Shown here: piece after piece, positions 45,468-53,395 of the stretch
Layout of the letters: the number at the start of each line of letters is the position of its first letter
Position numbering within the stretch: the stretch's first letter is position 1
Notes under the pieces: model-generated
The model's input: only the letters and a program-made list of their open reading frames with translations
Told to the model about the DNA's origin: nothing
The model's database searches: none
From: Marisediminicola senii
GTDB taxonomy: Bacteria > Actinomycetota > Actinomycetes > Actinomycetales > Microbacteriaceae
Direction: 5' to 3'
Length of the DNA stretch: 64,000 nucleotides
Assembly (NCBI RefSeq): GCF_011057645.1
Contig: NZ_JAALGE010000009.1
Coordinates: 1-64,000 of the forward strand
Program-made: the position numbers and the translations under genes

Positions 45468-46271
45468 TCAGCGGCTGCGGATGCGTTCGATCAGGCGACG
45501 GTGCGGCGCGGCATCCGGCCAATGGATGGTGAGGGAGTGCACCCCGCGGCGGGCGCGCAGCACGGTACCCTCGAAACCCTCCGACAGGGGGCGTGACGAG
45601 ATCTCCATGCGCAGTTTTGGATCGAAACGGATGCGGCGGTGCGGCCCGAGGTGCACAGCAAGGTCGACGTCGTCGTGCACGAGCAGATCGGAGCGGTGCA
45701 CGTCGTCGCGCACGGCCAGCCAGTCCGAACGGCGGAATGCGCAATTGGATCCGAACAGCGGAACGTGCCCGAGTGCCGCGCTCATCGACACGAAATACGC
45801 GCCGAGGTAGAGCACCGGCCCGATGCGACGCAGGCTGCGCGGGCCGTCGTGAAAGACGGCGCCACCTGTGATGCCGGTGAGGTCGCGGTCGTCGGCGAAG
45901 GCAGACGAGATGCGGTCGGTCCAGCCGAGCGGGGCGACGCAGTCGGCGTCCAGGCGGGCGATGATGTCGCCGGTGGCATGGTCGTATCCGGTGGCGGCCG
46001 CCGCGGCGATCCCGGGGCGCGTCTCGGTGACGAGCGTCGCGTCGAAGCCGCGGGCGACGGCGGCGCTGTGGTCGGAGCTGCCGTTATCGACGACGATGAT
46101 CTCGGTCGGCGGCGTCCACTGCGCGGCGAGCGAGGCGAGGCAGGCGGCGAGTTCGCGGTCGTCGTCCTTGACGGGGATGACCACCGAGATGGTCGGGTGC
46201 GCGGAGTGCGGCCGCGGGTCCGAGCGCCGTCGCGGGATGCTGCGGCGCGACGACGGTCTGGAATAGAGCAC
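45468..46271 (-). CDS. Family 2 glycosyltransferase
   Basis: This 267-residue protein has the GT-A fold of GT2: TISVVIPVKDDDRELAACLASL, VDNGSSD and the metal-binding ARLDADCVAP. No membrane segment is visible, unlike many polysaccharide synthases. An arginine/serine-rich 25-residue N terminus precedes the domain. The GTG at 46271 is the only reasonable start. It is convergent with the guanidine operon. Acceptor and donor sugars are unknown. Confidence 0.9.
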   Translation of the reverse strand: MLYSRPSSRRSIPRRRSDPRPHSAHPTISVVIPVKDDDRELAACLASLAAQWTPPTEIIVVDNGSSDHSAAVARGFDATLVTETRPGIAAAAATGYDHATGDIIARLDADCVAPLGWTDRISSAFADDRDLTGITGGAVFHDGPRSLRRIGPVLYLGAYFVSMSAALGHVPLFGSNCAFRRSDWLAVRDDVHRSDLLVHDDVDLAVHLGPHRRIRFDPKLRMEISSRPLSEGFEGTVLRARRGVHSLTIHWPDAAPHRRLIERIRSR

Positions 46272-46346
46272 CTGACGATCGTAGGCGGTGGCGCGTGCGG
46301 TGGCCGTGCGGTGGGTTCGTGTGCGGGTCGCGGGCCCGAGCGCGGG

Positions 46347-47009
46347 TCAGTCGAGGTCGTCGCTGTCGTCGCGCCAGGGGGCGAGGTCCACCTCGTTGCC
46401 CTCGGGGTCGGCCAGTGTCCACCAGTCGGGGGCGAACGCGTCGTTGGCGATGCGCCCACCCGCTGCGAGCGCGGCGGCCAACCGGGCCTCGACCTGGTCG
46501 CGCGGCACGTACAGGTCGAGGTGGATGGTGTTGCGCTCGGGGCGCGCGGCGTCGATCTGCTGGATCCAGACGTTCGGTCCGACGTCGAGCGGATCGCGCA
46601 GGTCTGCGTCGTACACCGAGCCGTAGCCGAGAACGGCGTTCCAGAACGCGCGGACCGCATCGACGTCCACGGCGTCGATCGCCACCTGGAGGCTCTGCAC
46701 CTGCGACGGGTCGGCGACGATGTCGAGCTCGCGCGCCGCCGCCGAGATCACGCGGGCCAGCACCGCGTCGCGCTCGCTCAGGTCGCCGACATCACGACTG
46801 ACGAGGCGCACTGCGATGAGGGTCGGCCGCAGATCGACATCGGGATGGTGGTCGAGTGTGTCGGCAACCTGGGCGATGGCTCCGACGAAGGCCGCGCCGG
46901 CACTGAAGGACCCGGTGACGAACACCGCGCGGGCGCCATCGCCGACCACCCGCCAGTCCCCGGTTCCGTCGGCGTCCCTGAATTGCTTCGGCGTCATCGC
47001 ATCGCTCAT
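46347..47009 (-). CDS. Pterin-4a-carbinolamine dehydratase/VOC domain fusion
   Basis: This 220-residue protein joins two small domains. Residues 1-100 resemble 4a-hydroxytetrahydrobiopterin dehydratase, with the DHHPDVDLRP catalytic motif and the following VRLVSRDVGDLSERD. Residues 105-215 form a glyoxalase/VOC fold (VQSLQVAIDAVDVDAVRAFWNAVLGY and DPEGNEVDLAPW). The fusion is known in actinobacteria. The substrate is unclear; a true pterin role would need an aromatic hydroxylase, which is not in the window. The gene reads away from repeat element 1. Confidence 0.88.
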   Translation of the reverse strand: MSDAMTPKQFRDADGTGDWRVVGDGARAVFVTGSFSAGAAFVGAIAQVADTLDHHPDVDLRPTLIAVRLVSRDVGDLSERDAVLARVISAAARELDIVADPSQVQSLQVAIDAVDVDAVRAFWNAVLGYGSVYDADLRDPLDVGPNVWIQQIDAARPERNTIHLDLYVPRDQVEARLAAALAAGGRIANDAFAPDWWTLADPEGNEVDLAPWRDDSDDLD

Positions 47010-47046
47010 GGTCCAGTTCTACGCCTCGAGCGCCGGCGCGCATAGG

Positions 47047-47261
47047 GCTTTCATCATTCAGGAGCCAGGGACGAAGACGGGCGTGGATGCTGCGGCTCCG
47101 GCGCGCGCGATGGCGCCGTGCGCAGCATCCACCCCTATGCCTGGCCAGAGTTCCTGAATGATGAGAGCAACCGGCAATTGGTTCCTGAATGATGAAAGCC
47201 AGCCGCGACCGGTTCCTGAATGATGAGAGCCGGCAGCCACCGGTTCCTGAATGATGAAAGC
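47047..47261. repeat. Compound repeat element 1: inverted tag, hairpin, four 31-bp-spaced repeats
   Basis: The gap 47010-47365 holds this element. An inverted copy of the tag lies at 47047-47063. A hairpin core follows, with perfect 12-bp arms at 47083-47094 and 47121-47132 (GTGGATGCTGCG and its complement). Then four direct copies of TTCCTGAATGATGARAGC start at 47151, 47182, 47213 and 47244, so the period is exactly 31 bp (18-bp core plus 13-bp spacers, which resemble each other). Total length is 215 bp, the same as element 2 at 53061. The position before the nuclease gene at 47366 may be regulatory. Confidence 0.85.
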
Positions 47262-47365
47262 GGGTACCCGCGGGGCGGGGGCGGCCGGGCTGCGGCCGGG
47301 GCCGCGTGGGGCGGCGTGCGGGCGGTGTCGGTGCCGTGTCGTAGCGTGCATCCGGGAGGTGTGCG

Positions 47366-48265
47366 GTGCCGGAGAACGTGCAGGCGTGGTGGGCGCGGCG
47401 GCAGCGTTCCAAGAACACCGACACCCCGTATCCAGTGGGGCGATACCGCACCGACTGGGAGCGCTACCCGGTGCTGGTGCGGCAGTTCCATCCCGACCTG
47501 AACCACGGCATCACCCTCACGCAGATCCCGCCCGCCGCCGATGTCTATCTGCACTGGCAGTGCGACGCCGGCCACCACTTCGTCGCGACGCCGGGGGAGC
47601 AGCGCCAGCGTCCCGACGGTTCCCGCCGCCGGTCGACGTGGTGCCCGGAATGCGCGGCAGGGGCGGTGCGTCGCCGGTCGACCCCGGCGCCCAGGGATGC
47701 CACGGTGCCGCGCCGCCCACAGCCGCTCGCCTGCGGGCACCCGGTCGCCATGGCCCGGCGACCGCGCGGGGGCGGTGCCCCGACCTGCCGCGTCTGTACC
47801 AACGCACGCGGCGGAACCGCCACCCTCAAGCCCGGCACCGCGTTCGTCAGCCCCAGCGCTCCGGTGCCCGCATCGCGCGCCGAAGCCGACCTGCGCGAGC
47901 GACTGCGCGCCCGGCTCGCCGTCGACCTCGCGCCCAACGCCGTGCGGGTCGCGCAGCCGTTCTTCGCGCACCTCGAGGTCTGGCCCGACTTCGTGATCGG
48001 CGAACTCGCCGTCGCGATCGAATACGACACCACCGGACGCGACGGCCTCGAGCACGTCGGCCAGCGCGAAGACATCGACAAGCGCAAAGACAGGCTGCTG
48101 CGGCAGGTCGGCTGGGAGGTCATCCGCATCCGCTGCGGCAAACTGCAGCCGATCGGACCGTGGGACATCACGGCGTCCGGCGTCTCCGGTGCGCTCGTCG
48201 ACCGCGTCGTCGACCGGCTGGGTGACGTGCGCGGGCACCTGTTCGTTTCGGCGTACCTGAACTGA
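47366..48265 (+). CDS. Zinc-ribbon PD-(D/E)XK endonuclease-like protein
   Basis: This 299-residue protein has N-terminal zinc-ribbon-like repeats (WQCDAGHHFVATPGEQ then WCPECA; CGHPVAM then CRVCTNA), as in DUF4379-type ribbons. A C-terminal nuclease fold of the DUF559/Vsr-like type follows: FAHLEVWPDFVIGELAVAIEYDT, then KRKDRLLRQVGWEVIRIRCGKL. This is the PD...ExD/K pattern of restriction-like nucleases. GTG 47366 has GGGAGG 6 bp upstream. No methylase is adjacent. A role in DNA repair or defence is likely but unproven. Confidence 0.85.
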   Translation: MPENVQAWWARRQRSKNTDTPYPVGRYRTDWERYPVLVRQFHPDLNHGITLTQIPPAADVYLHWQCDAGHHFVATPGEQRQRPDGSRRRSTWCPECAAGAVRRRSTPAPRDATVPRRPQPLACGHPVAMARRPRGGGAPTCRVCTNARGGTATLKPGTAFVSPSAPVPASRAEADLRERLRARLAVDLAPNAVRVAQPFFAHLEVWPDFVIGELAVAIEYDTTGRDGLEHVGQREDIDKRKDRLLRQVGWEVIRIRCGKLQPIGPWDITASGVSGALVDRVVDRLGDVRGHLFVSAYLN

Positions 48266-48321
48266 CCGCTGGCGCGCGTCGACGAGAGAGGGGTGGATGC
48301 CGCGGCAAACGGTCCCCCGGA

Positions 48322-48365
48322 GTCACGCTGTGCGACGCACGTCGCGGTGAGCAGCACAGCGTGAC
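48322..48365. terminator. Hairpin, probable terminator
   Basis: Perfect 12-bp arms GTCACGCTGTGC (48322-48333) and its complement (48354-48365) lie 57 bp after the nuclease gene. The rest of the gap to 48539 has no gene that I can support; a single GTGGATGCCGCGGC half-hairpin is at about 48292. Confidence 0.55.
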
Positions 48366-48538
48366 GGCCCGGCGGCTAGGACGCCGAGCTGGGCCGTCGA
48401 CGCGGGTGACGTCTCGGGCCTCCGCGATTCGGGTTCGCGGTCGATGCCAGCCCAAGGGTATGACCCGGCATCTCAAGGGGTTCGACACCCCCGTCCCAAC
48501 GGATTGGTGTTGTGGTGAACTTTTCTCGTACACACCGG

Positions 48539-49333
48539 TCAGGAGCGCGTGGAGCCCTGGATGCTGACCAGCGGAGTCACCGTCGACAACTCCTCGAGCA
48601 ACCCGATGTCGACGAGGCGCACCTCGCCGGCCACCCCCGATGCGGGCGCGAGCAGCAGCCCGGCCTTGAGCGCCCCGAACGTGACCGTCACGTCGGCGGG
48701 GAGCACCAACGGGTCGGCGACGCTGCCATCGTCGGGGTCGATGCCGCTGGGCAGGTCGACGGCGACCACGGTCGGGCCTTCGGGTGCGACGACGACGGGA
48801 AGCACTGCCGCCACCACGTCACGGGCCGTTCCGCGCAGCGCCGGCCTGGCCCCCGACCCGGTTCCGAGGATGCCGTCGACCACCAGGTCGGAGGTCGCCG
48901 CGAGCCCGCGCATGGCTTCCGCGTCGACGGGATCCCCCGGCGCCTCGATCCGGGCACCCGCAGCGAGGGCGGCGGCGAGTCCCTCCTCGTGCATGCGCCC
49001 GCCCGTCGGCACGATGACCACGCTGATGCCCTCCGCGGCCAGCGCCTCACCGGCGAAGAGCGCATCGCCCCCGTTGTTGCCTGTGCCGACGAGCAGCAGC
49101 ACCTGCGGTGCGGAGCCGGCGACGGGAGCGACACTGACGACCGTCTCTGCGGCCAGGCTGTCTGGCATCGACTCGGTCTCCGCCCCGGCGCTCCGACCCG
49201 GGACCCCGGAGTCCAGCAGTCGCCCGATCTCCTCGGCCAGGCCAGCCGCCGCCCGCTGCATGAGCGGTTCGCCCGCAGCGAGGAAGGGGGCCTCGGCCTC
49301 CCGCACCTGTGCTGCTGAATATCCGTCGACCAT
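48539..49333 (-). CDS. nnrE: NAD(P)H-hydrate epimerase
   Basis: This 264-residue protein has the YjeF N-terminal fold that interconverts the R and S forms of hydrated NAD(P)H. Signs are GYSAAQVREAEAP with LMQRAAAGLA, VLLLVGTGNNGGDALFAGEALAAEG, DGILGTG and VAVDLPSGIDPDDG. In many bacteria this is fused to the dehydratase (NnrD); here it is separate, and no dehydratase is in view. ATG 49333 starts the conserved region, although the ribosome site is poor. A variable insertion (about residues 46-72) enlarges the first loop. Confidence 0.92.
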   Translation of the reverse strand: MVDGYSAAQVREAEAPFLAAGEPLMQRAAAGLAEEIGRLLDSGVPGRSAGAETESMPDSLAAETVVSVAPVAGSAPQVLLLVGTGNNGGDALFAGEALAAEGISVVIVPTGGRMHEEGLAAALAAGARIEAPGDPVDAEAMRGLAATSDLVVDGILGTGSGARPALRGTARDVVAAVLPVVVAPEGPTVVAVDLPSGIDPDDGSVADPLVLPADVTVTFGALKAGLLLAPASGVAGEVRLVDIGLLEELSTVTPLVSIQGSTRS

Positions 49334-49426
49334 GGTGTCCACTATGGCCCCCGCACCGCGGAGGCGGAACCCTGCCGAGCCCTCCCGCCCTCCCGCCCTG
49401 CCGCCTGACACCGGGGCCTGGTCGGT

Positions 49427-50368
49427 TCAGTCGCCCGCGATGCCGTTCTCGTAGATCCTCAGACTCATGCGGGTCAGGCGCAGCAGCGGCAGCTCGAGCC
49501 CGAAGCCGCGCCCGCGTTCAAACAGGTCGCCGATCACCTGCTCGGCCTCGACCGGCTTGCCATCGAGCAGGTCGCGGTACATCGACGAGGTGAATGGCGA
49601 CCCCGCCGCGGTCAGGGTGCCCATCGACCGCTCCACGAAGTCGGCGCGGGGCGCGAAACCGTGCGCGGCGGCGACGCTGGCGCACTCGTCGAACAGTTCG
49701 CGCGCGACATCCGTTCCCCCCGGCACCGCCGCGACCGCACCGACGCTGCCACGCAGCAGGGTGCCGATCGCCCCGAGCGTCGCGAGGAACACCCATTTCT
49801 CCCACATGTCCTGCTCGATGCGCGGCGACAGGGCCGCGCCGAACCCCGTGAGGGGCTCACCCCCGTCGCCGGTGAACTGCGCGTCGATCGCCCGGATGCG
49901 GCCGGTATCCGCACCACCGAATTCGCCGTAGGTGACGCTCGCCGCGCCCATCAGCTGGTGGATGCCGCCGTCTGCATCGACCTGCGCCGCGACGACGCAC
50001 AGTCCGCCGACGATGCGCTGCCGCCCGAACCGCTCGGCGAGCACGTCGAGGTGCCGCATGCCGTTGAGGAGGGGAAGCACGACGGTGTTCGGGCCGATGG
50101 CGGGCGCCGCGTCATCCATCGCCGCCTCGAGCCCGTAGGCCTTGACCGCCATCACCACGAGATCGAAGGGCGTATCGAGCCGGTCGGCCGTGACGGTGCC
50201 GACCGGCAGGGTCACGTCGCCGTGGGCGCTGCGTACCACCAGCCCGGTCTCGGCAAGCAGGGCCGCGCGCGCTGGGCGCACCAGAAAGGTGACGTCGCGA
50301 CCGGCCTGGGCGAGCCTGGCTCCGAAGTACCCGCCGACCGCCCCGGCGCCGATGACCAGAATTCTCAT
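49427..50368 (-). CDS. panE: 2-dehydropantoate 2-reductase (ketopantoate reductase family)
   Basis: This 313-residue NADPH-dependent reductase has MRILVIGAGAVGGYFGARLAQAG, VKAYGLEAAM (catalytic lysine), NGMRHLDVLAERFG and the C-terminal helical domain with EKWVFLATLGA and SPFTSSMYRDLLDGKPVEAE. These match the PanE/ApbA family, which reduces ketopantoate in pantothenate synthesis. Actinobacteria often carry several paralogues of unclear substrate, so the pathway role is tentative. It is transcribed on the same strand as nnrE, 94 bp upstream. Confidence 0.92.
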   Translation of the reverse strand: MRILVIGAGAVGGYFGARLAQAGRDVTFLVRPARAALLAETGLVVRSAHGDVTLPVGTVTADRLDTPFDLVVMAVKAYGLEAAMDDAAPAIGPNTVVLPLLNGMRHLDVLAERFGRQRIVGGLCVVAAQVDADGGIHQLMGAASVTYGEFGGADTGRIRAIDAQFTGDGGEPLTGFGAALSPRIEQDMWEKWVFLATLGAIGTLLRGSVGAVAAVPGGTDVARELFDECASVAAAHGFAPRADFVERSMGTLTAAGSPFTSSMYRDLLDGKPVEAEQVIGDLFERGRGFGLELPLLRLTRMSLRIYENGIAGD

Positions 50369-50525
50369 GATCCCGATCGTACGGGGATGCCCGCCGCGCA
50401 CTGGTGTGCGCCCGGTAGCTGCGGTCCAGCCCGCTCGCCGTGCGCTTGCGAGCACCCCTCGATTGGGGCGCGGCCGACGCATGCACTTCAATGGGACGTG
50501 GCCGTCGACAGATAAAGAGGAACCC

Positions 50526-51401
50526 GTGCTCGAGAACACCACCCAGGACGACGACCGCGCGAGCGACCGCCCGCAGAAGCGCGTGATTCCCGCCGACATC
50601 TCGAGGTCATGGCTGCTCGTCGCGGCGACCCGCCCCGAACAGTTCGACGCCAAGCGCGCATCGCGTGCCGACCAGATGGTGCTCGACATCGAGGACGCCG
50701 TCGACCCCAAGCTCAAGCCGCAGGCCCGCAGCGACGTCGTGGACTGGCTCACCGGAACCGGCACCGCGTGGGTGCGCATCAACGACCGCACCACGCCGTT
50801 CTGGTCCGACGACGTCGACGCCCTCAAGGGCCTGCCAGGCCTCACCGGCGTGATGCTGGCCAAGACCGAGTCGCCGGAGCAGGTGACCGAGACGTTCGAC
50901 CGGCTCGGTGGAACCACCCCGGTGCTCGCGCTCATCGAATCGGCACTCGGCATCGAAGACGCGCCGTCGATCGCGCGCGCCAGGGGAGCGTTCCGGCTCG
51001 CCTTCGGATCCGGCGACTACCGCCGCGACACCGGAACCAGCGCCGACGACCTCGCCATGTCGTACCCGCGGTCACGCCTCGTGATCGCCAGCCGCATCGG
51101 CGGACTGCCCGGCCCCATCGACGGGCCGACCGTGAGCAGCAGCCACCCCGTGCTGCGCGAGCAGTCGGCGATGTCGGTTGCCCTCGGGCTCACCGGCAAG
51201 CTCTGCCTCGACGTCGAGCAGCTCTCGGTGATCAACGAGGTCATCAGCCCGACCCCGTCGGACGCGACCTGGGCGAGGGACTTTCTCGACAGCTTCGAGG
51301 CGCGCGGCCGCGTCATCCACGACGGCAGCGACCTGCCGAGGCTGGGTCGTGCACAACGCATCGACTCGCTCGCGCGGGCGTTCGGCATCCGGCCGCTGTA
51401 G
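50526..51401 (+). CDS. HpcH/HpaI (CitE-like) CoA-ester lyase family protein
   Basis: This 291-residue TIM-barrel protein matches the CitE-like lyase family: VAATRPEQFDAKRASRADQMVLDIEDAV, VRINDR, then LALIESALGIEDA (metal-binding glutamate) and FGSGDYRRD (metal-binding aspartate). It probably splits or forms an acyl-CoA such as malyl-, citramalyl- or related CoA. GTG 50526 is chosen for an AAAGAGG site 5 bp before it. A charged N-terminal tail of about 28 residues precedes the fold. Confidence 0.9.
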   Translation: MLENTTQDDDRASDRPQKRVIPADISRSWLLVAATRPEQFDAKRASRADQMVLDIEDAVDPKLKPQARSDVVDWLTGTGTAWVRINDRTTPFWSDDVDALKGLPGLTGVMLAKTESPEQVTETFDRLGGTTPVLALIESALGIEDAPSIARARGAFRLAFGSGDYRRDTGTSADDLAMSYPRSRLVIASRIGGLPGPIDGPTVSSSHPVLREQSAMSVALGLTGKLCLDVEQLSVINEVISPTPSDATWARDFLDSFEARGRVIHDGSDLPRLGRAQRIDSLARAFGIRPL

Positions 51402-51522
51402 CGCGCGCCCCCGGGCGGGCGACCGTCGCGAGGTGCGCGCCCCCGAGCGGGGTCTGACGACGGAGAGCACCACTGCCATAGTGTGGAGAGGAAAACCACT
51501 CACTTCTGCCCGAAAGGCACTC

Positions 51523-52914
51523 ATGTTGGAATTCCCCCTCGCCGTCGTCGGCATCGCCGTGCTGCTCCTGGTGGTGCTCATCGTGCTCTTTGTGCTGGTG
51601 CGGGGCATCAAGGTGGCGAAACCGGATGAGGCGATCATCGTCACCTCCCGCCAGCGGGTGACCAAGGCCGGTGACATCGAGACCGAGAACGCCGGGCAGC
51701 GAGTGGTCTTCGGATCCCGGGTGTTCGTCAAGCCGATCGTCGAGGCGCACTTCAAGCTCAGCCTGCGTTCGCGCCAGCTGAACGTGCAGGCCACCGCCCA
51801 GACCCGCGACGCGATCACCATCAAGGTGAACGCGGTCGCCGTCGTCAAGGTCGGCGGCTCCGAGTCGATGGTGCGCGCCGCCGCCCAGCGGTTCCTCAAC
51901 CAGCAGGACCAGATCGAGACCTCGACCGAAGAGGTGCTGAGCGGTTCGGTGCGGTCCATCGTCGGACAGCTCACCGTGACCGAGATCATCACGAACCGGT
52001 CGGCCCTCCAGGGCCAGGTGCTCGAGGCCGTGCGCGAGTCGCTCGACGTGCAGGGACTCCAGATCGATACGCTCCAGATCAAGGAGATCGACGACGACCA
52101 CGGCTACATCCGCGACCTCGGTCGTGGTGAAGCCGCCCGCGTCAAGCAGGTCGCCGAGGTCGCGGAATCCGTCTCCCGCCAGGCATCCGAAGAAGCGCGC
52201 ATCAGCGCGGAGCAGGCCGTCGCCGAGCAGCAGCGCAAGCTCGACCTGCGCAACGCCGAGATCCAGAAGGAGACCGACCGCGCGCGGGCCGAGGCCGCGG
52301 CATCCAAGCCCCTCGCCGACGCCATTGCGCAGCAGGAAGTCATCTCGCAGCAGGAGATCACCGCGGGAAAGCGCGTCGGACTGCGCAAGCAGGAGCTCGA
52401 CGCCGACATCCGCGCCGTCGCCGACGCCGAGGCGTACTCGGTCGAGAAGGGTGCGCAGGCATCGGCATCGGCCAGCGTCGCCGCGGCGAACGCCGACCGC
52501 GACCGTCGTATCGCCGCGGCCGAGGCACTGCGCACCGAGGGCGAGGCCGAGGCCAACACCATCCGCGTGAAGGGTGCTGCCGAGGCCGAGGCGACCCGCG
52601 CCAAGGCCGACGCCCTCGACGAGCGCGCCGACGATTTGCTGCGCCAGCAGATCATCGCGCAGCTGCCCGACATCGTGCGCGCCGCGGCCGAGCCGCTCGC
52701 CGCGATCGCGAACATGACGGTCATCTCGACCGACGGCGGGGGAGCCGAGAAGGTCGGCCAGAGCGTTGCCGCGCAGCTCGCGACCTCGACCCAGATCGTC
52801 AAGGACCTCGTCGGCATCGACATCGCCGAGATCGTCACCGGACGGGCGACCGGGGACGCCGCGGGCAAGGCGATCGCGAACAGCGCACCCGCTGCCTCCG
52901 ACCCGGCGATCTGA
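51523..52914 (+). CDS. Flotillin-like SPFH domain protein
   Basis: This 463-residue membrane scaffold protein has one N-terminal membrane segment (residues 6-29), an SPFH/band-7 domain (about 30-230, with EAIIVTSRQRV and LQIKEIDDDHGYIRDLGRGEAA) and a long Ala/Glu-rich coiled coil (about 215-395), the layout of flotillins. These organise membrane microdomains and influence secretion and envelope stability. ATG 51523 is preceded by CGAAAGG. Its last codons and terminator are copied again at 53285, flanking element 2. Confidence 0.93.
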   Translation: MLEFPLAVVGIAVLLLVVLIVLFVLVRGIKVAKPDEAIIVTSRQRVTKAGDIETENAGQRVVFGSRVFVKPIVEAHFKLSLRSRQLNVQATAQTRDAITIKVNAVAVVKVGGSESMVRAAAQRFLNQQDQIETSTEEVLSGSVRSIVGQLTVTEIITNRSALQGQVLEAVRESLDVQGLQIDTLQIKEIDDDHGYIRDLGRGEAARVKQVAEVAESVSRQASEEARISAEQAVAEQQRKLDLRNAEIQKETDRARAEAAASKPLADAIAQQEVISQQEITAGKRVGLRKQELDADIRAVADAEAYSVEKGAQASASASVAAANADRDRRIAAAEALRTEGEAEANTIRVKGAAEAEATRAKADALDERADDLLRQQIIAQLPDIVRAAAEPLAAIANMTVISTDGGGAEKVGQSVAAQLATSTQIVKDLVGIDIAEIVTGRATGDAAGKAIANSAPAASDPAI

Positions 52915-53003
52915 CCCGCGTCACCCGGTAGTCACCGGTAGTCACCGGTAGTACGAGAACGGCGGCACCCGCGAGGGTGCCGCCGTTCTGTCGTGAGGGC
53001 GTG
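52897..53003. repeat. Left copy of a duplicated flotillin 3' end and terminator
   Basis: This stretch spans the last codons of the flotillin gene, three copies of CCGGTAGTCA-like decamers and a terminator. A diverged copy is at 53285-53381. The shared 14-bp start TCCGACCCGGCGAT and the hairpin sequence are unmistakable. The two copies enclose repeat element 2. Confidence 0.7.
52956..52989 (+). terminator. Flotillin gene terminator
   Basis: Perfect 15-bp arms (52956-52970 and 52975-52989) with a GCGA tetraloop lie 42 bp after the flotillin stop. Confidence 0.85.
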
Positions 53004-53060
53004 GGGACCCGGGCCGTGGGGTGCTGGCCGTGCGGGGGCGTGGGGCCAGGGCCGCGGGGT

Positions 53061-53275
53061 GCTGTCAATATTCAGGACGTCGGATGCCGCGGTGGCACGG
53101 TTCGAGCGCGAAACGGCCCTTGAGCGCAGCATCCACCCGCCTTTGCATCGCGCAGCACCCGAAGCTCCTGAATTCTGAAAGCGTTCAGCCGCCCGTTCCT
53201 GAATTCTGAAAGAGATCAGCCGCCCGTTCCTGAATTCTGAAAGAGATCAGCCGCGCGTTCCTGAATTCTGAAGGG
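53061..53275. repeat. Compound repeat element 2: inverted tag, hairpin, four 31-bp-spaced repeats
   Basis: An inverted tag at 53061-53077 (TCCTGAATATTGACAGC on the minus strand) is followed by a hairpin core with GGATGCCGCG (53082-53091) and CGCAGCATCC (53125-53134). Then come four direct repeats of the type TTCCTGAATTCTGAAAGA, starting at 53165, 53196, 53227 and 53258. The period is again exactly 31 bp, spacers share CAGCCGC, and the total is 215 bp. Only the centre of the core differs from element 1 (AATTCTGA instead of AATGATGA). The rest of the gap 52915-53395 holds terminators and their duplicated flanks, with no gene. Confidence 0.85.
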
Positions 53276-53284
53276 CCCGCCGCG

Positions 53285-53381
53285 TCCGACCCGGCGATCC
53301 GGACCGCGTCACCCGGCAGTAGCGCGGCAACGCGAGAACGGCGGCACCCGAGGGTGCCGCCGTCCGGTCGTGCGGGCGTTG
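53285..53381. repeat. Right copy of the duplicated flotillin 3' end and terminator
   Basis: This is the diverged copy of 52897-53003, including a remnant of the flotillin's last codons (no longer in a gene) and a hairpin with 11-bp arms at 53338-53348 and 53353-53363. It may now serve as terminator for the M28 peptidase gene that ends at 53396 on the other strand. Confidence 0.7.
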
Positions 53382-53395
53382 GTTCGCCCTCGGGG

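Noticed and set aside
47151-47261. Regularly spaced repeats suggest a small CRISPR array
   Set aside because: Repeat is only 18 bp, spacers are 13 bp and similar to one another, and no cas genes are present.
48465-48500. T-arm-like GGGGTTCGACACCCCC suggests a tRNA
   Set aside because: No matching acceptor strand, D-arm or anticodon arm is found within the expected 75-90 bases upstream.
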